Of a stretch of DNA of 64,000 nt, positions 17,928 through 27,506 are shown piece by piece (the stretch's first letter is position 1; every line of letters starts with the position of its first letter). The notes below the pieces were generated by a model. It was not told where the DNA came from, ran no database searches, and saw nothing but the letters and a program-made list of their open reading frames with translations. Both the position numbers and the translations under genes were made by a program. The stretch comes from Polaromonas sp. AET17H-212 (GTDB lineage Bacteria > Pseudomonadota > Gammaproteobacteria > Burkholderiales > Burkholderiaceae_C): positions 61,589-125,588 of the forward strand of contig NZ_NBZW01000013.1 of assembly GCF_002379085.1 (NCBI RefSeq), written 5' to 3'.

Positions 17928-19652
17928 ATGATGACTGTTTCTGCCACCGGCGTCCTGACGCCGCCCACCGTCTTGCCTTCGAAACCGTGGTTTCAGCGAC
18001 CCGCCCTGCAGGTCGAAACCCTGGTGCTGCTCTGCGTCGGCTTTCTGCTGCTCAGCGGCAATGGGCCATTCTGGCGCGCGGCACTCGCCGGCCGCGGCTG
18101 GGAGCTGGCTGCCACCTGGGGGTTCGCGGCCGCCCTGTTGACTGCTTTCTCGGCGTTCTACTTCGCCTTCCTGGCATTGTTGGCGACACGCCTGACCGTC
18201 CGGCCGCTGCTGAGCGTGCTGGTGTTATGCACGGCCTTCGCCTCGTGGTACATGGACCATTACGCCATTTACATGGACCGGGCGATGCTGCGCAACGTGC
18301 TGGCCACCAATGTCAACGAAGCCCGGGAGCTGTTTGTCTGGGGCATGGTGCCGCAGCTGCTGCTGCTGGGCGTGCTGCCGGCGGCGCTGGTCTGGTGGCC
18401 GCAACTCAAGCGCCGCAGCCTCGGCCGGGCGCTGGCTGTCCGCTTGGGCTGGCTCGCGGCCGCGCTGGCGGTGGGCGCGGCCAGCCTGTTGCTGGTGTTT
18501 GCCGACTTCGCCTCGCTGATGCGCAACCACAAGGAGGTGCGTTATCTGCTGACGCCGGGCAATGTGGTCGCCGCCCTGGCCGGCAACGCGCTGGGCGGCG
18601 TGCAGCGGCCGTCGCAGCCCAAACTGCCGGTGGGCGAGGATGCCCGGCTGGGCGCCAGCTGGAGCAACCGGACCCGGCCGGTGATGTTTGTGCTGATCGT
18701 TGGCGAAACGGCGCGCGCGCAGAATTTCTCGCTCAACGGCTACGCGCGCCCGACCAACCCGCTGCTGGTCCGGCAGGACGTGATCAGTTTTTCGCATGCC
18801 ACCGCCTGCGGCACCTCGACCGAGGTTTCCCTGCCCTGCATGTTTTCGCCTTACGGCCGCATTCACTATGACGAGGAGAAGATCCGCGGGCATGAATCGG
18901 TGTTGCACGTGCTGGCCCGGGCCGGCTTCAAGGTGCTCTGGCGCGACAATCAGTCGGGCTGCAAGGGGGTCTGCGACGGGCTGCCCGCCGAGCAGCTCGA
19001 CGATGCCAGGGTGGAGGCGCTCTGCGCCGAAGGCCATTGCCTGGACGAGGTGCTGCTGCAGGGCATGGAAGGCATCGCGCGCGACACCCAGGGCAACCTG
19101 CTGGTTGTCATGCACCAGCTTGGCAGCCACGGGCCGGCCTATTTCAAACGTTATCCGGCGGTGTTCAGGCAGTTTGCCCCGGCCTGCCAGAACGAGGACC
19201 TGAGCGCCTGCACGGCCGCTGAAATCGTCAATGCCTACGACAACTCGCTGCTCTACACCGACTTTTTTGTGTCCAAGGTGATCGATTTCCTCGCGGCTGC
19301 GCAGCAGCAGTACGACACGGCCATGGTGTATGTGTCGGACCATGGCGAGTCGCTGGGCGAGGGCGGTCTGTACCTGCACGGCATGCCTTACCCGATTGCC
19401 CCCGAGGTCCAGAAACGCGTGCCGCTGGTGATGTGGCTGTCACCGGGATTTCGCCGCAGCTTCAACATCGACCAGGAATGCCTGCGCAAGAACGCGGGCG
19501 CCGAGGTCGGCCACGACAATCTGTTCCACTCGCTGCTGGGCGTGCTGGATGTCCAGACGCAGGCCTATGAGAAGTCGCTGGACCTGTTTGCGCCCTGTCG
19601 CCCGGCGCCGGCGCCGGTGGTGGCCCTCAGCGAGGCGGAAAAAGCACGCTGA
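17928..19652 (+). CDS. eptA: Phosphoethanolamine-lipid A transferase (EptA/PmrC family)
   Basis: About 574 residues: five N-terminal membrane helices (to about residue 200), then a periplasmic sulfatase-like catalytic domain. The segment TACGTSTEVSLPCMFS, around residues 294-305, carries the Thr that takes up phosphoethanolamine. GETAR, YDNSLLYTDFFV and SDHGESLGE supply zinc ligands. It would add phosphoethanolamine to lipid A, lowering negative charge and polymyxin binding. ATG at 17928 is preferred, but a GTG at 17895 is possible; neither has a clear ribosome binding site. The 3' end overlaps the convergent sensor kinase gene by 26 bases, and the adjacent two-component system is the obvious candidate regulator. 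Confidence 0.9.
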   Translation: MMTVSATGVLTPPTVLPSKPWFQRPALQVETLVLLCVGFLLLSGNGPFWRAALAGRGWELAATWGFAAALLTAFSAFYFAFLALLATRLTVRPLLSVLVLCTAFASWYMDHYAIYMDRAMLRNVLATNVNEARELFVWGMVPQLLLLGVLPAALVWWPQLKRRSLGRALAVRLGWLAAALAVGAASLLLVFADFASLMRNHKEVRYLLTPGNVVAALAGNALGGVQRPSQPKLPVGEDARLGASWSNRTRPVMFVLIVGETARAQNFSLNGYARPTNPLLVRQDVISFSHATACGTSTEVSLPCMFSPYGRIHYDEEKIRGHESVLHVLARAGFKVLWRDNQSGCKGVCDGLPAEQLDDARVEALCAEGHCLDEVLLQGMEGIARDTQGNLLVVMHQLGSHGPAYFKRYPAVFRQFAPACQNEDLSACTAAEIVNAYDNSLLYTDFFVSKVIDFLAAAQQQYDTAMVYVSDHGESLGEGGLYLHGMPYPIAPEVQKRVPLVMWLSPGFRRSFNIDQECLRKNAGAEVGHDNLFHSLLGVLDVQTQAYEKSLDLFAPCRPAPAPVVALSEAEKAR

Positions 19653-20991
19653 CGCGCAAGCCGGTGCCGCCGGGCGCTTCGTCCAGCGTGATGTCGGCGC
19701 CGTGGCGCTCGGCCACCGCCCGGGCAATCGCCAGCCCCAGGCCGCTGCCATGCGGTGTGTGGCTGTTGGCACTGACGTTGGTGCCCCGGTAGAAACGGTC
19801 GAAAACCCGCTCCCGCTCCGCGGCGCTGATACCGGGTCCGCTGTCGGTCACGCTCAGGCTGGGCCGACCATTTTCGATCTGCGCGGCCACGTCGATGCGC
19901 CCGCCTGGGGGCGTGTGGCGCAGCGCGTTGTCAACCAGGTTGTTCAGCAGGATGGCCAGTTGCTGCACGTCCGCGTGGACGGTTGGCGTGCCCTCGGTCA
20001 CGGCGCCCAGGTCGATTTTTTTGTCGTCGGCACGTGCGCTGAAACGGCCCACGGTGGATCGGACCAGTTCCGCCAGATCCACCGCTTCCCGGCTCAGGGC
20101 CGGGGTTTCCGGCGCCAGCCGCGACAACTGCAGCAATTGCTCGACCAGGTGCTGGGCCCGGTCGATGCCGGCGCGCAGTTGCGTCAGCGCCGCCTCGCGC
20201 TGGGCCTCATCGCTGGCGCGCTCCAGCAACTGCAGTTGCAGCCGCAGGGCCGTGATCGGCGTGCGCAGTTCGTGGGCCGCGTCGGCCAGGAACAGCCTTT
20301 GCAGCGACAGTGCGCCGCCCAGGCGGGCCATCAGGTCGTTGATGGCGCCTATCAGCAGGTGCAGCTCCGGCGGGTGGGCCGACAGGGCGATCGGATGCAG
20401 CGCCCGGGCACTGCGTGTCGTGATGTCGTCGGCTGCGATCGCCAGCGGTGCCAGGCCGCGCCGCAGCGCCAGCGTGAGCATGCCGGCGAGCAGGGCCAGC
20501 ATCACGAGGGCGGGCAGGATCAGCACGGAACCGGTCTCGCGCGCCAGCGCCTGGCGCTCGCTCTCGCGCTGGGCGGCCTGCACAATGCCGTCATCGAGCA
20601 CGATGGTGTAAAGGTGCCAGCGCTCCTGGCCGATGTTGACCACGCTCAGACCGCTGCGCGAGCGAAACGGCAGGTTGACCGCCGGGTCGGACCGGTTCAG
20701 CAGGGTGCCGCTGCGCGTCCAGGCCGCCGTGACGAACTCGAACTTGCCATATTCCTCGTAGACCCGCGGCAACTGCTCGGCCAGGCTGGGGGTGCGGGCC
20801 ATGCCGTAGGTGCCGTGGTGATTGGCCACCGCGAGCGCGACCTGCTTGAGGTTGTCTTCAAACACCTCGCCCATTTCGTGCGCCAGCGTCCAGTACGAGA
20901 TGCCCACCAGCAGGCTGGCGCCCGCCACCAGCGCACCCATGGCCCACAGCAGGACCCGGTGGTGGATGGATTGAACGGGACGGGTGCTCAT
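19627..20991 (-). CDS. Two-component sensor histidine kinase (QseC/PmrB type)
   Basis: A 454-residue membrane kinase. There are two transmembrane segments (about 13-35 and 158-178) around a periplasmic sensor of about 120 residues, a HAMP-like linker, the phospho-acceptor motif AAHELRTPITAL, and the ATPase motifs NLVDNALRHTP, DSGPGI and GSGLGLAI. It would phosphorylate the response regulator encoded 67 bases upstream. It is convergent with eptA, which fits PmrB-like control of lipid A modification, although the overall type is also that of QseC. The signal sensed is unknown. Confidence 0.9.
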   Translation of the reverse strand: MSTRPVQSIHHRVLLWAMGALVAGASLLVGISYWTLAHEMGEVFEDNLKQVALAVANHHGTYGMARTPSLAEQLPRVYEEYGKFEFVTAAWTRSGTLLNRSDPAVNLPFRSRSGLSVVNIGQERWHLYTIVLDDGIVQAAQRESERQALARETGSVLILPALVMLALLAGMLTLALRRGLAPLAIAADDITTRSARALHPIALSAHPPELHLLIGAINDLMARLGGALSLQRLFLADAAHELRTPITALRLQLQLLERASDEAQREAALTQLRAGIDRAQHLVEQLLQLSRLAPETPALSREAVDLAELVRSTVGRFSARADDKKIDLGAVTEGTPTVHADVQQLAILLNNLVDNALRHTPPGGRIDVAAQIENGRPSLSVTDSGPGISAAERERVFDRFYRGTNVSANSHTPHGSGLGLAIARAVAERHGADITLDEAPGGTGLRVSVLFPPR

Positions 20992-21058
20992 GGCTGGTTC
21001 CTTGCAGCGTTATTCTGTGCGGCTATCCCCGGCAGGCCGGAGCCTCTCGCCGCGTAGC

Positions 21059-21718
21059 TCATGGGGCCACCACCTTGTACCCGACACCACGCACATTGCG
21101 GATGGTGTCGGCGCCGAGCTTGCGGCGCAGCTTGTGCAGGTAGACCTCGACCGCGTTGCTGCCGATTTCCTCGGCCCAGCCGTAGATGGAGTCTTCCAGC
21201 TGGGCCCGCGACAGCACGGCGCCGGGGCGCTGCATCAGGGTCTCCAGCAGCGCGAATTCGCGGGCGGACAGGTTCACGTTTTCGCCTTTCAGGCTGACTT
21301 GCTTGCGCACCGGGTCGAGGACCAACTCGCCGCATTGCAGCAGCGGGGAGCCGCCGCCGGCATGGCGGCGCAGCAGCGCACGCACGCGGGCGATCAGTTC
21401 GTCCAGGTCGAAAGGCTTGAGCACATAGTCGTCGGCGCCCGCATTGAGCCCGGCGATGCGGTCGGACACGGCGTCGCGCGCCGTCACGATCAGCACCGGC
21501 ACGGCGTTGCCGCGCGTGCGCAGGCCCTTGAGCACCGCCATGCCATCCTGGCCCGGCAGGCCGAGGTCCAGCACGGCCAGGTCGTAAACCCCGTTGGCCA
21601 GCGCGCGCTCGGCGGCGTGGCCCTCCATGACCCAGTCCACACTGAACCCGGCATCGGCCAGACCCTGGCGCATCGCCCGGCCGATCATGGTGTCGTCTTC
21701 CACCAGCAGCAGCCTCAT
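21059..21718 (-). CDS. OmpR-family response regulator (QseB/PmrA type)
   Basis: A 219-residue protein: a receiver domain with acidic pocket (LVEDD), phospho-acceptor Asp in DLAVLDLGLPG and Lys in VLKPFD, then a winged-helix DNA-binding domain (NVRGVGYKV). Its ATG overlaps the earP stop as ATGA, so it is translated with earP, followed by the kinase. This ties an EF-P modification gene and a surface-modification regulator into one transcript. The targets probably include eptA, but no operator can be named from sequence alone. Confidence 0.92.
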   Translation of the reverse strand: MRLLLVEDDTMIGRAMRQGLADAGFSVDWVMEGHAAERALANGVYDLAVLDLGLPGQDGMAVLKGLRTRGNAVPVLIVTARDAVSDRIAGLNAGADDYVLKPFDLDELIARVRALLRRHAGGGSPLLQCGELVLDPVRKQVSLKGENVNLSAREFALLETLMQRPGAVLSRAQLEDSIYGWAEEIGSNAVEVYLHKLRRKLGADTIRNVRGVGYKVVAP

Positions 21719-22839
21719 GGCGCCGCTTCCCGTTTCTGCGTGACAAAGTCCAGCAGCTGGGTTGCCAGGTCGGGCTGCTGCTGCAGGCGCTGCCGCGCTG
21801 CGCGGACGCAGCCGGACCACAGCGGCAGGTCGGGAGCCGGCAACTCGCCCTGCAGGCCGTTCCACACCTCGTGAAAACGCCGCAGCGACGGCGGCGCCTG
21901 CAGCATGTCGAGAAAGGCTTGCAGCTTGGCCTGGTGGGCCTGGTCGGCCTGCGGGTAAATCTGCCAGACGAAGGCCTGGCCGGCCCAGAGCGCACGCACC
22001 ACCGAATCTTCACCGCGCACAAAGTTCAGGTCGCAGGCCCAGAGCAGGTGGTCGAAATCATCCTGGCGCAGCCAGGGCAGGTATGAAATTGATAGCGGCT
22101 CGCACCCGTGCTGGTTGGGGTGCGGCCACTTTTTGTCATGAACCGCGGCCTGCACGGCGGCGCTGGCGCGGCCGGCGGTGACAAGCAGGCGCACCGGCGC
22201 GGCGGTGCTGCCCGCCTGCACCAACTGGTCCAGCAACTGCGCCAGGGCGGGGGGCTCGTAACAGAACAGCGACACCAGCGTCTCGCCGTTCCAGTCGATG
22301 CCGCGCCCGGCCAGCCAGGCCTGGCGGTCAAACGCCGCCTGGCGCGCCGCCAGCGCGGACTCGCGCAGCAGCCCGCCGGTGGTGGCGCTGAAACCGGGGT
22401 AAAAAAACCACTTGATCCAGCCGGCGGCCGGCCCGCGCAGCACCGGCGAGGGCAGGGCATGGCAACGCTCCACATACGGCTCGGCGGACAGGTATTCGAG
22501 GTTGATCCATACAGGTTTTTGGCCTGTAGCCCTTTCTTTGTCTGCGCAGGCAGCTATGAATTCAGGAGCAATGTCGCAGCCGAAGGCCTCCACCAGCACC
22601 TCGCAGGGCGCGGCTTCCAGGCGCAGGATGTTCATGCCCAGCGGTTCCAGCCAGGGCAGGACGGTGACGCCGTCGCAGCCTTCCGGCGCCATCCAGTGCA
22701 GGGCCGACGCATCGTCCACCCACAGCCGCACGCGCTGGCCGCGTGCCGCCAGCTCCGCGCTGAGCCGCCAGCAGACGCCGATGTCGCCGTGGTTGTCGAT
22801 GACCCTGCAAAAAATGTCCCATTGCGGGCGATGATTCAT
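21715..22839 (-). CDS. earP: EF-P arginine-32 rhamnosyltransferase EarP
   Basis: About 374 residues of the DUF2331/EarP family, which transfers rhamnose from dTDP-rhamnose to Arg32 of EF-P. The N-terminal [20 protein letters not shown] contains the conserved Asp of the active site, and the C-terminal half holds [23 protein letters not shown], the nucleotide-sugar binding signature. Two dispersed repeats lie in frame, encoding [15 protein letters not shown] and [10 protein letters not shown] segments. The start is taken as ATG 22839 (a GTG at 22854 is possible). Its partner efp is 4 kb downstream on the same strand. The stop overlaps the response regulator start. Confidence 0.93.
   Translation of the reverse strand: MNHRPQWDIFCRVIDNHGDIGVCWRLSAELAARGQRVRLWVDDASALHWMAPEGCDGVTVLPWLEPLGMNILRLEAAPCEVLVEAFGCDIAPEFIAACADKERATGQKPVWINLEYLSAEPYVERCHALPSPVLRGPAAGWIKWFFYPGFSATTGGLLRESALAARQAAFDRQAWLAGRGIDWNGETLVSLFCYEPPALAQLLDQLVQAGSTAAPVRLLVTAGRASAAVQAAVHDKKWPHPNQHGCEPLSISYLPWLRQDDFDHLLWACDLNFVRGEDSVVRALWAGQAFVWQIYPQADQAHQAKLQAFLDMLQAPPSLRRFHEVWNGLQGELPAPDLPLWSGCVRAARQRLQQQPDLATQLLDFVTQKREAAP
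22079..22131 (+). repeat. Dispersed two-hairpin repeat, copy 5, inside earP
   Basis: ATTGATAGCGGCTCGCACCC, then GGGTGCGGCC. The left arm is decayed. It is read through in the antisense direction by earP without a stop. Confidence 0.6.
22521..22567 (-). repeat. Dispersed two-hairpin repeat, copy 6, inside earP
   Basis: On the minus strand ATAGCTGCCTGCGCAG is followed by AAAGGGCTACAGGCC. It is in frame and in the sense direction of earP. Confidence 0.6.
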
Positions 22840-22934
22840 GTCGAGATTGTCCACAATACGGGAGCTGCCAGCCAGAAATGCCGATACTTCTTCCGGATGA
22901 CGGCACTCGCCGGCCCAACGCGCACCTCACCACC

Positions 22935-24866
22935 ATGACGCCATTGCACGAATTTGATCCCCAGCTGCTCAGCGAAGTGGCGGCATTGCCGGCCATGCCC
23001 GGCGTCTACCGCTACTTTGATGCCGAGGGCGCGGTGCTGTATGTCGGCAAGGCGCGCGACCTGAAGAAACGGGTCTCCAGCTACTTCCAGAAAAACCACG
23101 GCGGCACCCGCATCGGCCACATGGTGACCAAGATCGCCCGCATGGAAACCACCGTGGTGCGTTCCGAAGCCGAGGCGCTGCTGCTGGAAAACAACCTGAT
23201 CAAGACGCTGAACCCGAAGTACAACATCCTGTTCCGGGACGACAAGAGCTACCCCTACCTCAAGCTGGCGTCGCACGACTTTCCGCGCGTGGCCTATTAC
23301 CGCGGCGCCGTCGAAAAAAAGCACCGCTACTTCGGGCCTTACCCCAGCGCCTGGGCGGTCAAGGAAACGATTTTGCTGCTGCAGAAGGTGTTCAAGCTGC
23401 GCACCTGTGAAGACACGGTGTTCAACAACCGCACCCGGCCCTGCCTGCTGTACCAGATCAAGCGCTGTTCGGCGCCCTGTGTCGGCCATGTGACGCCCGA
23501 GCAGTACGCGCTGGACGTGGCCAACGCCGAGCGTTTTCTGCAGGGCCAGGCCGGGGAGATCCTGACCGAGCTGGAAAAGCAGATGCGGGGCCGCGCCGAA
23601 AAGCTGGAGTTCGAGCAGGCGGCCGAACTGCGCAACCAGATCTCGGCGCTGTCCAAGGTGCTGCACCAGCAGTCCATGGAAACCGGCGGTGACAAGGACG
23701 TGGACATCCTCGCTGTCAAGGTGCTGGGCGGCAAGGCCTGTGTGAACCTGGCCATGGTGCGCGGCGGCCGGCACCTGGGCGACCGGCCGTATTTCCCCAC
23801 GCATGTCGAACACGCGGCCGACCTGGCCGGACTGGATGAAGACAGTGTGGAAGGCGGTGAAGTCGGTGAAGGCGGCGGGGTCGCCTTGCCCGGCAAGGCC
23901 AAAAAACTGGAGGCGCTGGTGCTGGAGGCGTTCATCGCCCAGCACTATGTGGGTGTGCCGGTGCCGCCGGTGCTGGTGTGCAGCGAACCGGTGGACAAGG
24001 AACTGATTGCCGCGCTGGTCATGCAGAGCGGCACCAAGGTCACGGCGGTCCACCAGCCGCGCGAGCAGCGCCGCATCTGGCTCGAGATGGCGCAGACCAA
24101 TGCCGAGCTGCAGCTGGCCCGGCTGCTGGCCGAGCAGGGCTCGCAGCAGGCGCGCACACGCGCGCTGGCCGAGGCGCTGGACCTGCCGCTCGACAAGCTC
24201 GATGTGCTGCGCATCGAATGTTTCGACATCTCGCACACGGCCGGTGAATCGACCCAGGCCTCGTGCGTGGTGTTCCATGGCCACAAGATGCAAAGCGCCG
24301 AATACCGCCGCTACAACATCGAGGGCATCACGCCGGGCGACGACTACGCCGCCATGCGCCAGGTGCTGATGCGCCGCTACAGCAAGCTCGCCGAAGCGGC
24401 GCGCAACAACACCGCCCGGCTGCCGGACCTGGTGCTGATCGATGGCGGCAAGGGCCAGGTGTCGATGGCGCGCGAGGTGTTTGAGGAACTCGGCCTGGAC
24501 CTCGGCCTGATTGCCGGCGTCGAGAAAGGCGAGGGCCGCAAGGTCGGGCTCGAGGAGCTGGTCTTTGCCGATGGCCGAGAGAAAGTCTATCTGGGTCGCG
24601 ACTCGGCGGCCCTGATGCTGATTGCCCAGATCCGCGACGAGGCGCACCGCTTTGCCATCACCGGCATGCGCGCCAAACGCGCCAAGGTGCGCGTGGGCGC
24701 CAGCCGCCTCGAAGACATCGCCGGCATCGGCCCCAAAAAACGCGCCAACCTGCTGCAGCGTTTCGGCGGCATACGCGGCGTGAGTTCGGCCAGCGCCGAG
24801 GACATTGCCACGGTGGAGGGCATTTCCCGCGAGCTTGCCGAAGAAATCTACCGCGCGCTGCACTGA
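22935..24866 (+). CDS. uvrC: Excinuclease ABC subunit C
   Basis: A 643-residue nuclease of nucleotide excision repair that makes both incisions in the UvrB-DNA complex. The domains run in order: GIY-YIG ([19 protein letters not shown]), a Cys-containing segment ([10 protein letters not shown]), the UVR motif that binds UvrB (near residue 215), the RNase H-like endonuclease domain ([20 protein letters not shown]) and a C-terminal tandem helix-hairpin-helix. Full length. ATG 22935 is preferred to the ATG at 22878, because the family begins just before the GIY domain. It is divergent from earP. Confidence 0.96.
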   Translation: MTPLHEFDPQLLSEVAALPAMPGVYRYFDAEGAVLYVGKARDLKKRVSSYFQKNHGGTRIGHMVTKIARMETTVVRSEAEALLLENNLIKTLNPKYNILFRDDKSYPYLKLASHDFPRVAYYRGAVEKKHRYFGPYPSAWAVKETILLLQKVFKLRTCEDTVFNNRTRPCLLYQIKRCSAPCVGHVTPEQYALDVANAERFLQGQAGEILTELEKQMRGRAEKLEFEQAAELRNQISALSKVLHQQSMETGGDKDVDILAVKVLGGKACVNLAMVRGGRHLGDRPYFPTHVEHAADLAGLDEDSVEGGEVGEGGGVALPGKAKKLEALVLEAFIAQHYVGVPVPPVLVCSEPVDKELIAALVMQSGTKVTAVHQPREQRRIWLEMAQTNAELQLARLLAEQGSQQARTRALAEALDLPLDKLDVLRIECFDISHTAGESTQASCVVFHGHKMQSAEYRRYNIEGITPGDDYAAMRQVLMRRYSKLAEAARNNTARLPDLVLIDGGKGQVSMAREVFEELGLDLGLIAGVEKGEGRKVGLEELVFADGREKVYLGRDSAALMLIAQIRDEAHRFAITGMRAKRAKVRVGASRLEDIAGIGPKKRANLLQRFGGIRGVSSASAEDIATVEGISRELAEEIYRALH

Positions 24867-24994
24867 GACCCGTTCATGGTCCAAGACGTATTTGCGCCAC
24901 GAAGCGGTGGGAAAGTGGCGTCAAAGCAGCGGTATTTGAGGGGTGCCGCCGGCCCGCACGTTCGGCCAGGCCCTGCGCATGTCAAAATCAGGCC

Positions 24995-25561
24995 ATGTTT
25001 CTGACCATACCCACCGTGATGACATGGACGCGCATTGTGGCGATTCCGCTGATCGTGGGTATTTTCTATCTCGACATCACGCCGGCCAGCCGCAACCTGA
25101 TTGCGACCGTCATGTTCGTGGTGTTCGCGGCCACCGACTGGCTCGACGGTTTCCTGGCCCGCAAGCTGAACCAGACCTCTTCCTTCGGCGCCTTTCTCGA
25201 TCCGGTGGCCGACAAGTTTCTCGTCTGTGCTTCCCTGCTGGTGCTGGTGCATCTGCAGCGCGCCGACGTGTTTGTGGCGCTCATCATCATCGGGCGCGAG
25301 ATCGCCATTTCCGCCCTGCGCGAATGGATGGCGCTGATAGGCGCGACCAAAAGCGTGGCGGTGCACATGCTCGGCAAGATCAAGACGACGGTGCAGATGG
25401 TCGCGATTCCCTTCCTGCTGTTTGACGGCATCCTGTTCGGCGCCATCAACACCAACGTCTGGGGTACCTGGCTGATCTGGCTGTCGGCCATCCTGACGGT
25501 CTGGTCCATGGCCTACTACCTGAAAAAAGCCATTCCCGAAATCCGCGCGCGCGCCAAATGA
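24995..25561 (+). CDS. pgsA: CDP-diacylglycerol-glycerol-3-phosphate 3-phosphatidyltransferase
   Basis: A 188-residue inner membrane enzyme making phosphatidylglycerol phosphate. The CDP-alcohol phosphotransferase signature (D-G-x2-A-R then G-x3-D-x3-D) is complete in DWLDGFLARKLN and GAFLDPVADK. It has four or more membrane helices and the normal length. The uvrC-pgsA order is widely conserved. Its stop overlaps the next start as ATGA. Confidence 0.95.
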   Translation: MFLTIPTVMTWTRIVAIPLIVGIFYLDITPASRNLIATVMFVVFAATDWLDGFLARKLNQTSSFGAFLDPVADKFLVCASLLVLVHLQRADVFVALIIIGREIAISALREWMALIGATKSVAVHMLGKIKTTVQMVAIPFLLFDGILFGAINTNVWGTWLIWLSAILTVWSMAYYLKKAIPEIRARAK

Positions 25562-26466
25562 GTTCGCCCGGCTCGAACAGCGCCCTGATCCGGGCCATGC
25601 CGGCCGTGTTTGTGCTGATCTGGAGCACCGGCTTCATCGTCGCCAAATACGGCCTGCCTTATGCGCCGCCGCTGACCTTTCTGGCCATCCGCTACGTGTT
25701 GTCGCTGGCCTGCTTCCTGGTCTGGATCGCCATCGCCCGGGTAGCCTGGCCAGCCAACCGGTCGCAGTGGCTGCATCTCGGTGTCACCGGTATCCTGATT
25801 CACGCGGGTTACCTCGGCGGAGTCTGGTCGGCCGTCAAGGGCGGCATGGGGTCGGGCCTGTCGGCGCTGATCGTCGGCCTGCAGCCGGTGTTGACGGCGG
25901 TCTGGGTCTCGCGCATGGGCGACGCCAGCCAGAGCAGCAACCGTGTCAGTGCCCGCCAGTGGCTGGGCCTGGTGCTCGGGCTGGCCGGCCTGCTGCTGGT
26001 GGTGTCGCGCAAGTTCGGTGCGGGCAACGAGGCCACCGCCTACACGCTGGCTTGCGCTGTGTTTGCGCTGCTCAGCATCACCATCGGCACGCTGTACCAG
26101 AAGCGTTTTGTCCAGGCGGCCGATGTGCGCAGCGCCAACGCCATCCAGCTCGGTGCGGCGCTGCTGGTGACGCTGCCTTTCGCCTGGTTCGAGGCTGAGC
26201 CGGTGCGCTTGACCACGGAGTTCATGGGGGCGCTGGCCTGGTCGGTGCTTGCGCTCACGCTGGGGGGCAGCTCGCTGCTCTACATGCTGATCCAGCGCGG
26301 CGCGGCCACGGCCGTGACCAGCCTGCTGTACCTGGTGCCGCCCACCACCGCGCTGATGGCCTGGTTGCTGTTTGGCGAGTCCATCACCGTGGTCACGGTG
26401 CTGGGGACCGCGCTGACGGCACTTGGGGTCTGGCTGGTGGTGCGCAACGCGACCCGGGCCGCCTGA
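25558..26466 (+). CDS. EamA-family (DMT) transporter
   Basis: A 302-residue protein with about ten membrane helices arranged as two EamA repeats. The first ends near the VWIAIARVAWP loop and the second contains GGSSLLYMLIQRGAATAVTSLLYLVPP-type sequence. Such carriers export metabolites or amino acids; the substrate is unknown. It is translationally coupled to pgsA by a four-base overlap. It converges on the LysR gene, 12 bases apart. Confidence 0.88.
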   Translation: MSSPGSNSALIRAMPAVFVLIWSTGFIVAKYGLPYAPPLTFLAIRYVLSLACFLVWIAIARVAWPANRSQWLHLGVTGILIHAGYLGGVWSAVKGGMGSGLSALIVGLQPVLTAVWVSRMGDASQSSNRVSARQWLGLVLGLAGLLLVVSRKFGAGNEATAYTLACAVFALLSITIGTLYQKRFVQAADVRSANAIQLGAALLVTLPFAWFEAEPVRLTTEFMGALAWSVLALTLGGSSLLYMLIQRGAATAVTSLLYLVPPTTALMAWLLFGESITVVTVLGTALTALGVWLVVRNATRAA

Positions 26467-26478
26467 GCCGCTGCAGGG

Positions 26479-27441
26479 TCACGCGGGCAGGCGCCAGGGC
26501 TCGTGCCTGAATTTTTCCGCCAGGCAGTCAATCAGCAAACGCACCCGCCTCGGTGTCTGTGGCCGGAAGGGCGCCAGCCACTGGATGTCGGCGTCCAGCA
26601 TGGCGTACTGCGGCAACAGCCGCACCAGCTTGCCCGCGCTGAGCTGGGCCTGCACGTCCCACAGGCTGCGCAGCATCACGCCGCGCCCCTGCAAACACCA
26701 GTCGCGGACCAGCTCGCCCGAGTTGGACGACAGGCTGCCCCGCACGCGGACCCGCTGGTCGGCCGGTGCCTCTGCTGAAGCGCCGGATTTCCTTCGCGGG
26801 CCGCGCACGGCCTGCAGGTGCCAGGTGTCGAACTGGCGATCGTTCTCGCGCGCGATCAGGCAGTTGTGCTGCGCCAGTTCCGCCGGCGTGGCGGGTTTGC
26901 CGTGCTGGCGGACATAGGCCGGAGCGGCCACGACCACGCGCTGGTTGCTGGCCAGCTTGCGTGCCGTCCACTCGCTCGCGCGTTGCGGCCGGGGGGACCA
27001 GAGCCAGACGGCGCCGTCAAACCCTTCCGCGGCCAGATCGGGCAGTTGTTCATAAAGCTGCAGCTGGATCTGGATGGCCGGGTGCCTGGCCTGGAATTCG
27101 GCCAGCACCGGCCCCAGCCAGATGCGGCCGAAGCCGAAGGTCGCCGCCAGGCGGATCAGGCCCGAGGCTTCCGACTTGCGTTCCTGCAGGGACTGCTCCA
27201 GCGCATCGAACTGCGCCAGCATCAGGCGCGCACGTTCGCACAGCAACTCGCCTTCGAGGGTGGCGGCCACCCGCCGGGTGGTGCGCTGAAACAGCAGCAG
27301 GCCGAGGTCAGCCTCCAACTGGGCCAGGCGTTTGGTCACGGCCGAAGGCGCCATCTGCAGCGCCTCGGCGGTGGCCACGAGGCTGCCATGCTGCTGAATC
27401 GCGACCACCAGGGCCAGGTCGGCACGTTCCATAATTTCCAT
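26479..27441 (-). CDS. LysR-family transcriptional regulator
   Basis: About 320 residues. The winged helix-turn-helix (residues 5-60, GSLVATAEALQMAPSAVTKR) is followed by a LysR substrate-binding domain in the CrgA/DmlR subgroup. It is divergent from a dehalogenase-like hydrolase and a tartrate/malate dehydrogenase, so it probably controls those genes. An inverted repeat that fits a LysR site overlaps its start region, as expected for autoregulation. ATG at 27441 is chosen; 27432 is equally possible. The inducer is not known, but DmlR-type members respond to malate or tartrate. Confidence 0.87.
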   Translation of the reverse strand: MEIMERADLALVVAIQQHGSLVATAEALQMAPSAVTKRLAQLEADLGLLLFQRTTRRVAATLEGELLCERARLMLAQFDALEQSLQERKSEASGLIRLAATFGFGRIWLGPVLAEFQARHPAIQIQLQLYEQLPDLAAEGFDGAVWLWSPRPQRASEWTARKLASNQRVVVAAPAYVRQHGKPATPAELAQHNCLIARENDRQFDTWHLQAVRGPRRKSGASAEAPADQRVRVRGSLSSNSGELVRDWCLQGRGVMLRSLWDVQAQLSAGKLVRLLPQYAMLDADIQWLAPFRPQTPRRVRLLIDCLAEKFRHEPWRLPA

Positions 27442-27447
27442 TTTGAG

Positions 27448-27469
27448 AATAATCAATTATCAGATTATT
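27448..27469. promoter_or_regulatory. Inverted repeat between the LysR gene and hydrolase gene
   Basis: AATAATC and GATTATT are perfect inverted arms with an eight-base spacer, in the 65-base divergent promoter. It fits a LysR T-N11-A site. The left part also looks somewhat like a Fur box, but the context favours LysR. Confidence 0.55.
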
Positions 27470-27506
27470 TCTTGATTCAAGGGGATCTGGCAATCACAAT
27501 CGCTGC

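Noticed and set aside
27438..27460. Possible Fur box before the LysR gene
   Set aside because: The GAGAATAATC part looks Fur-like, but the perfect AATAATC/GATTATT arms in a LysR divergent promoter explain it better.
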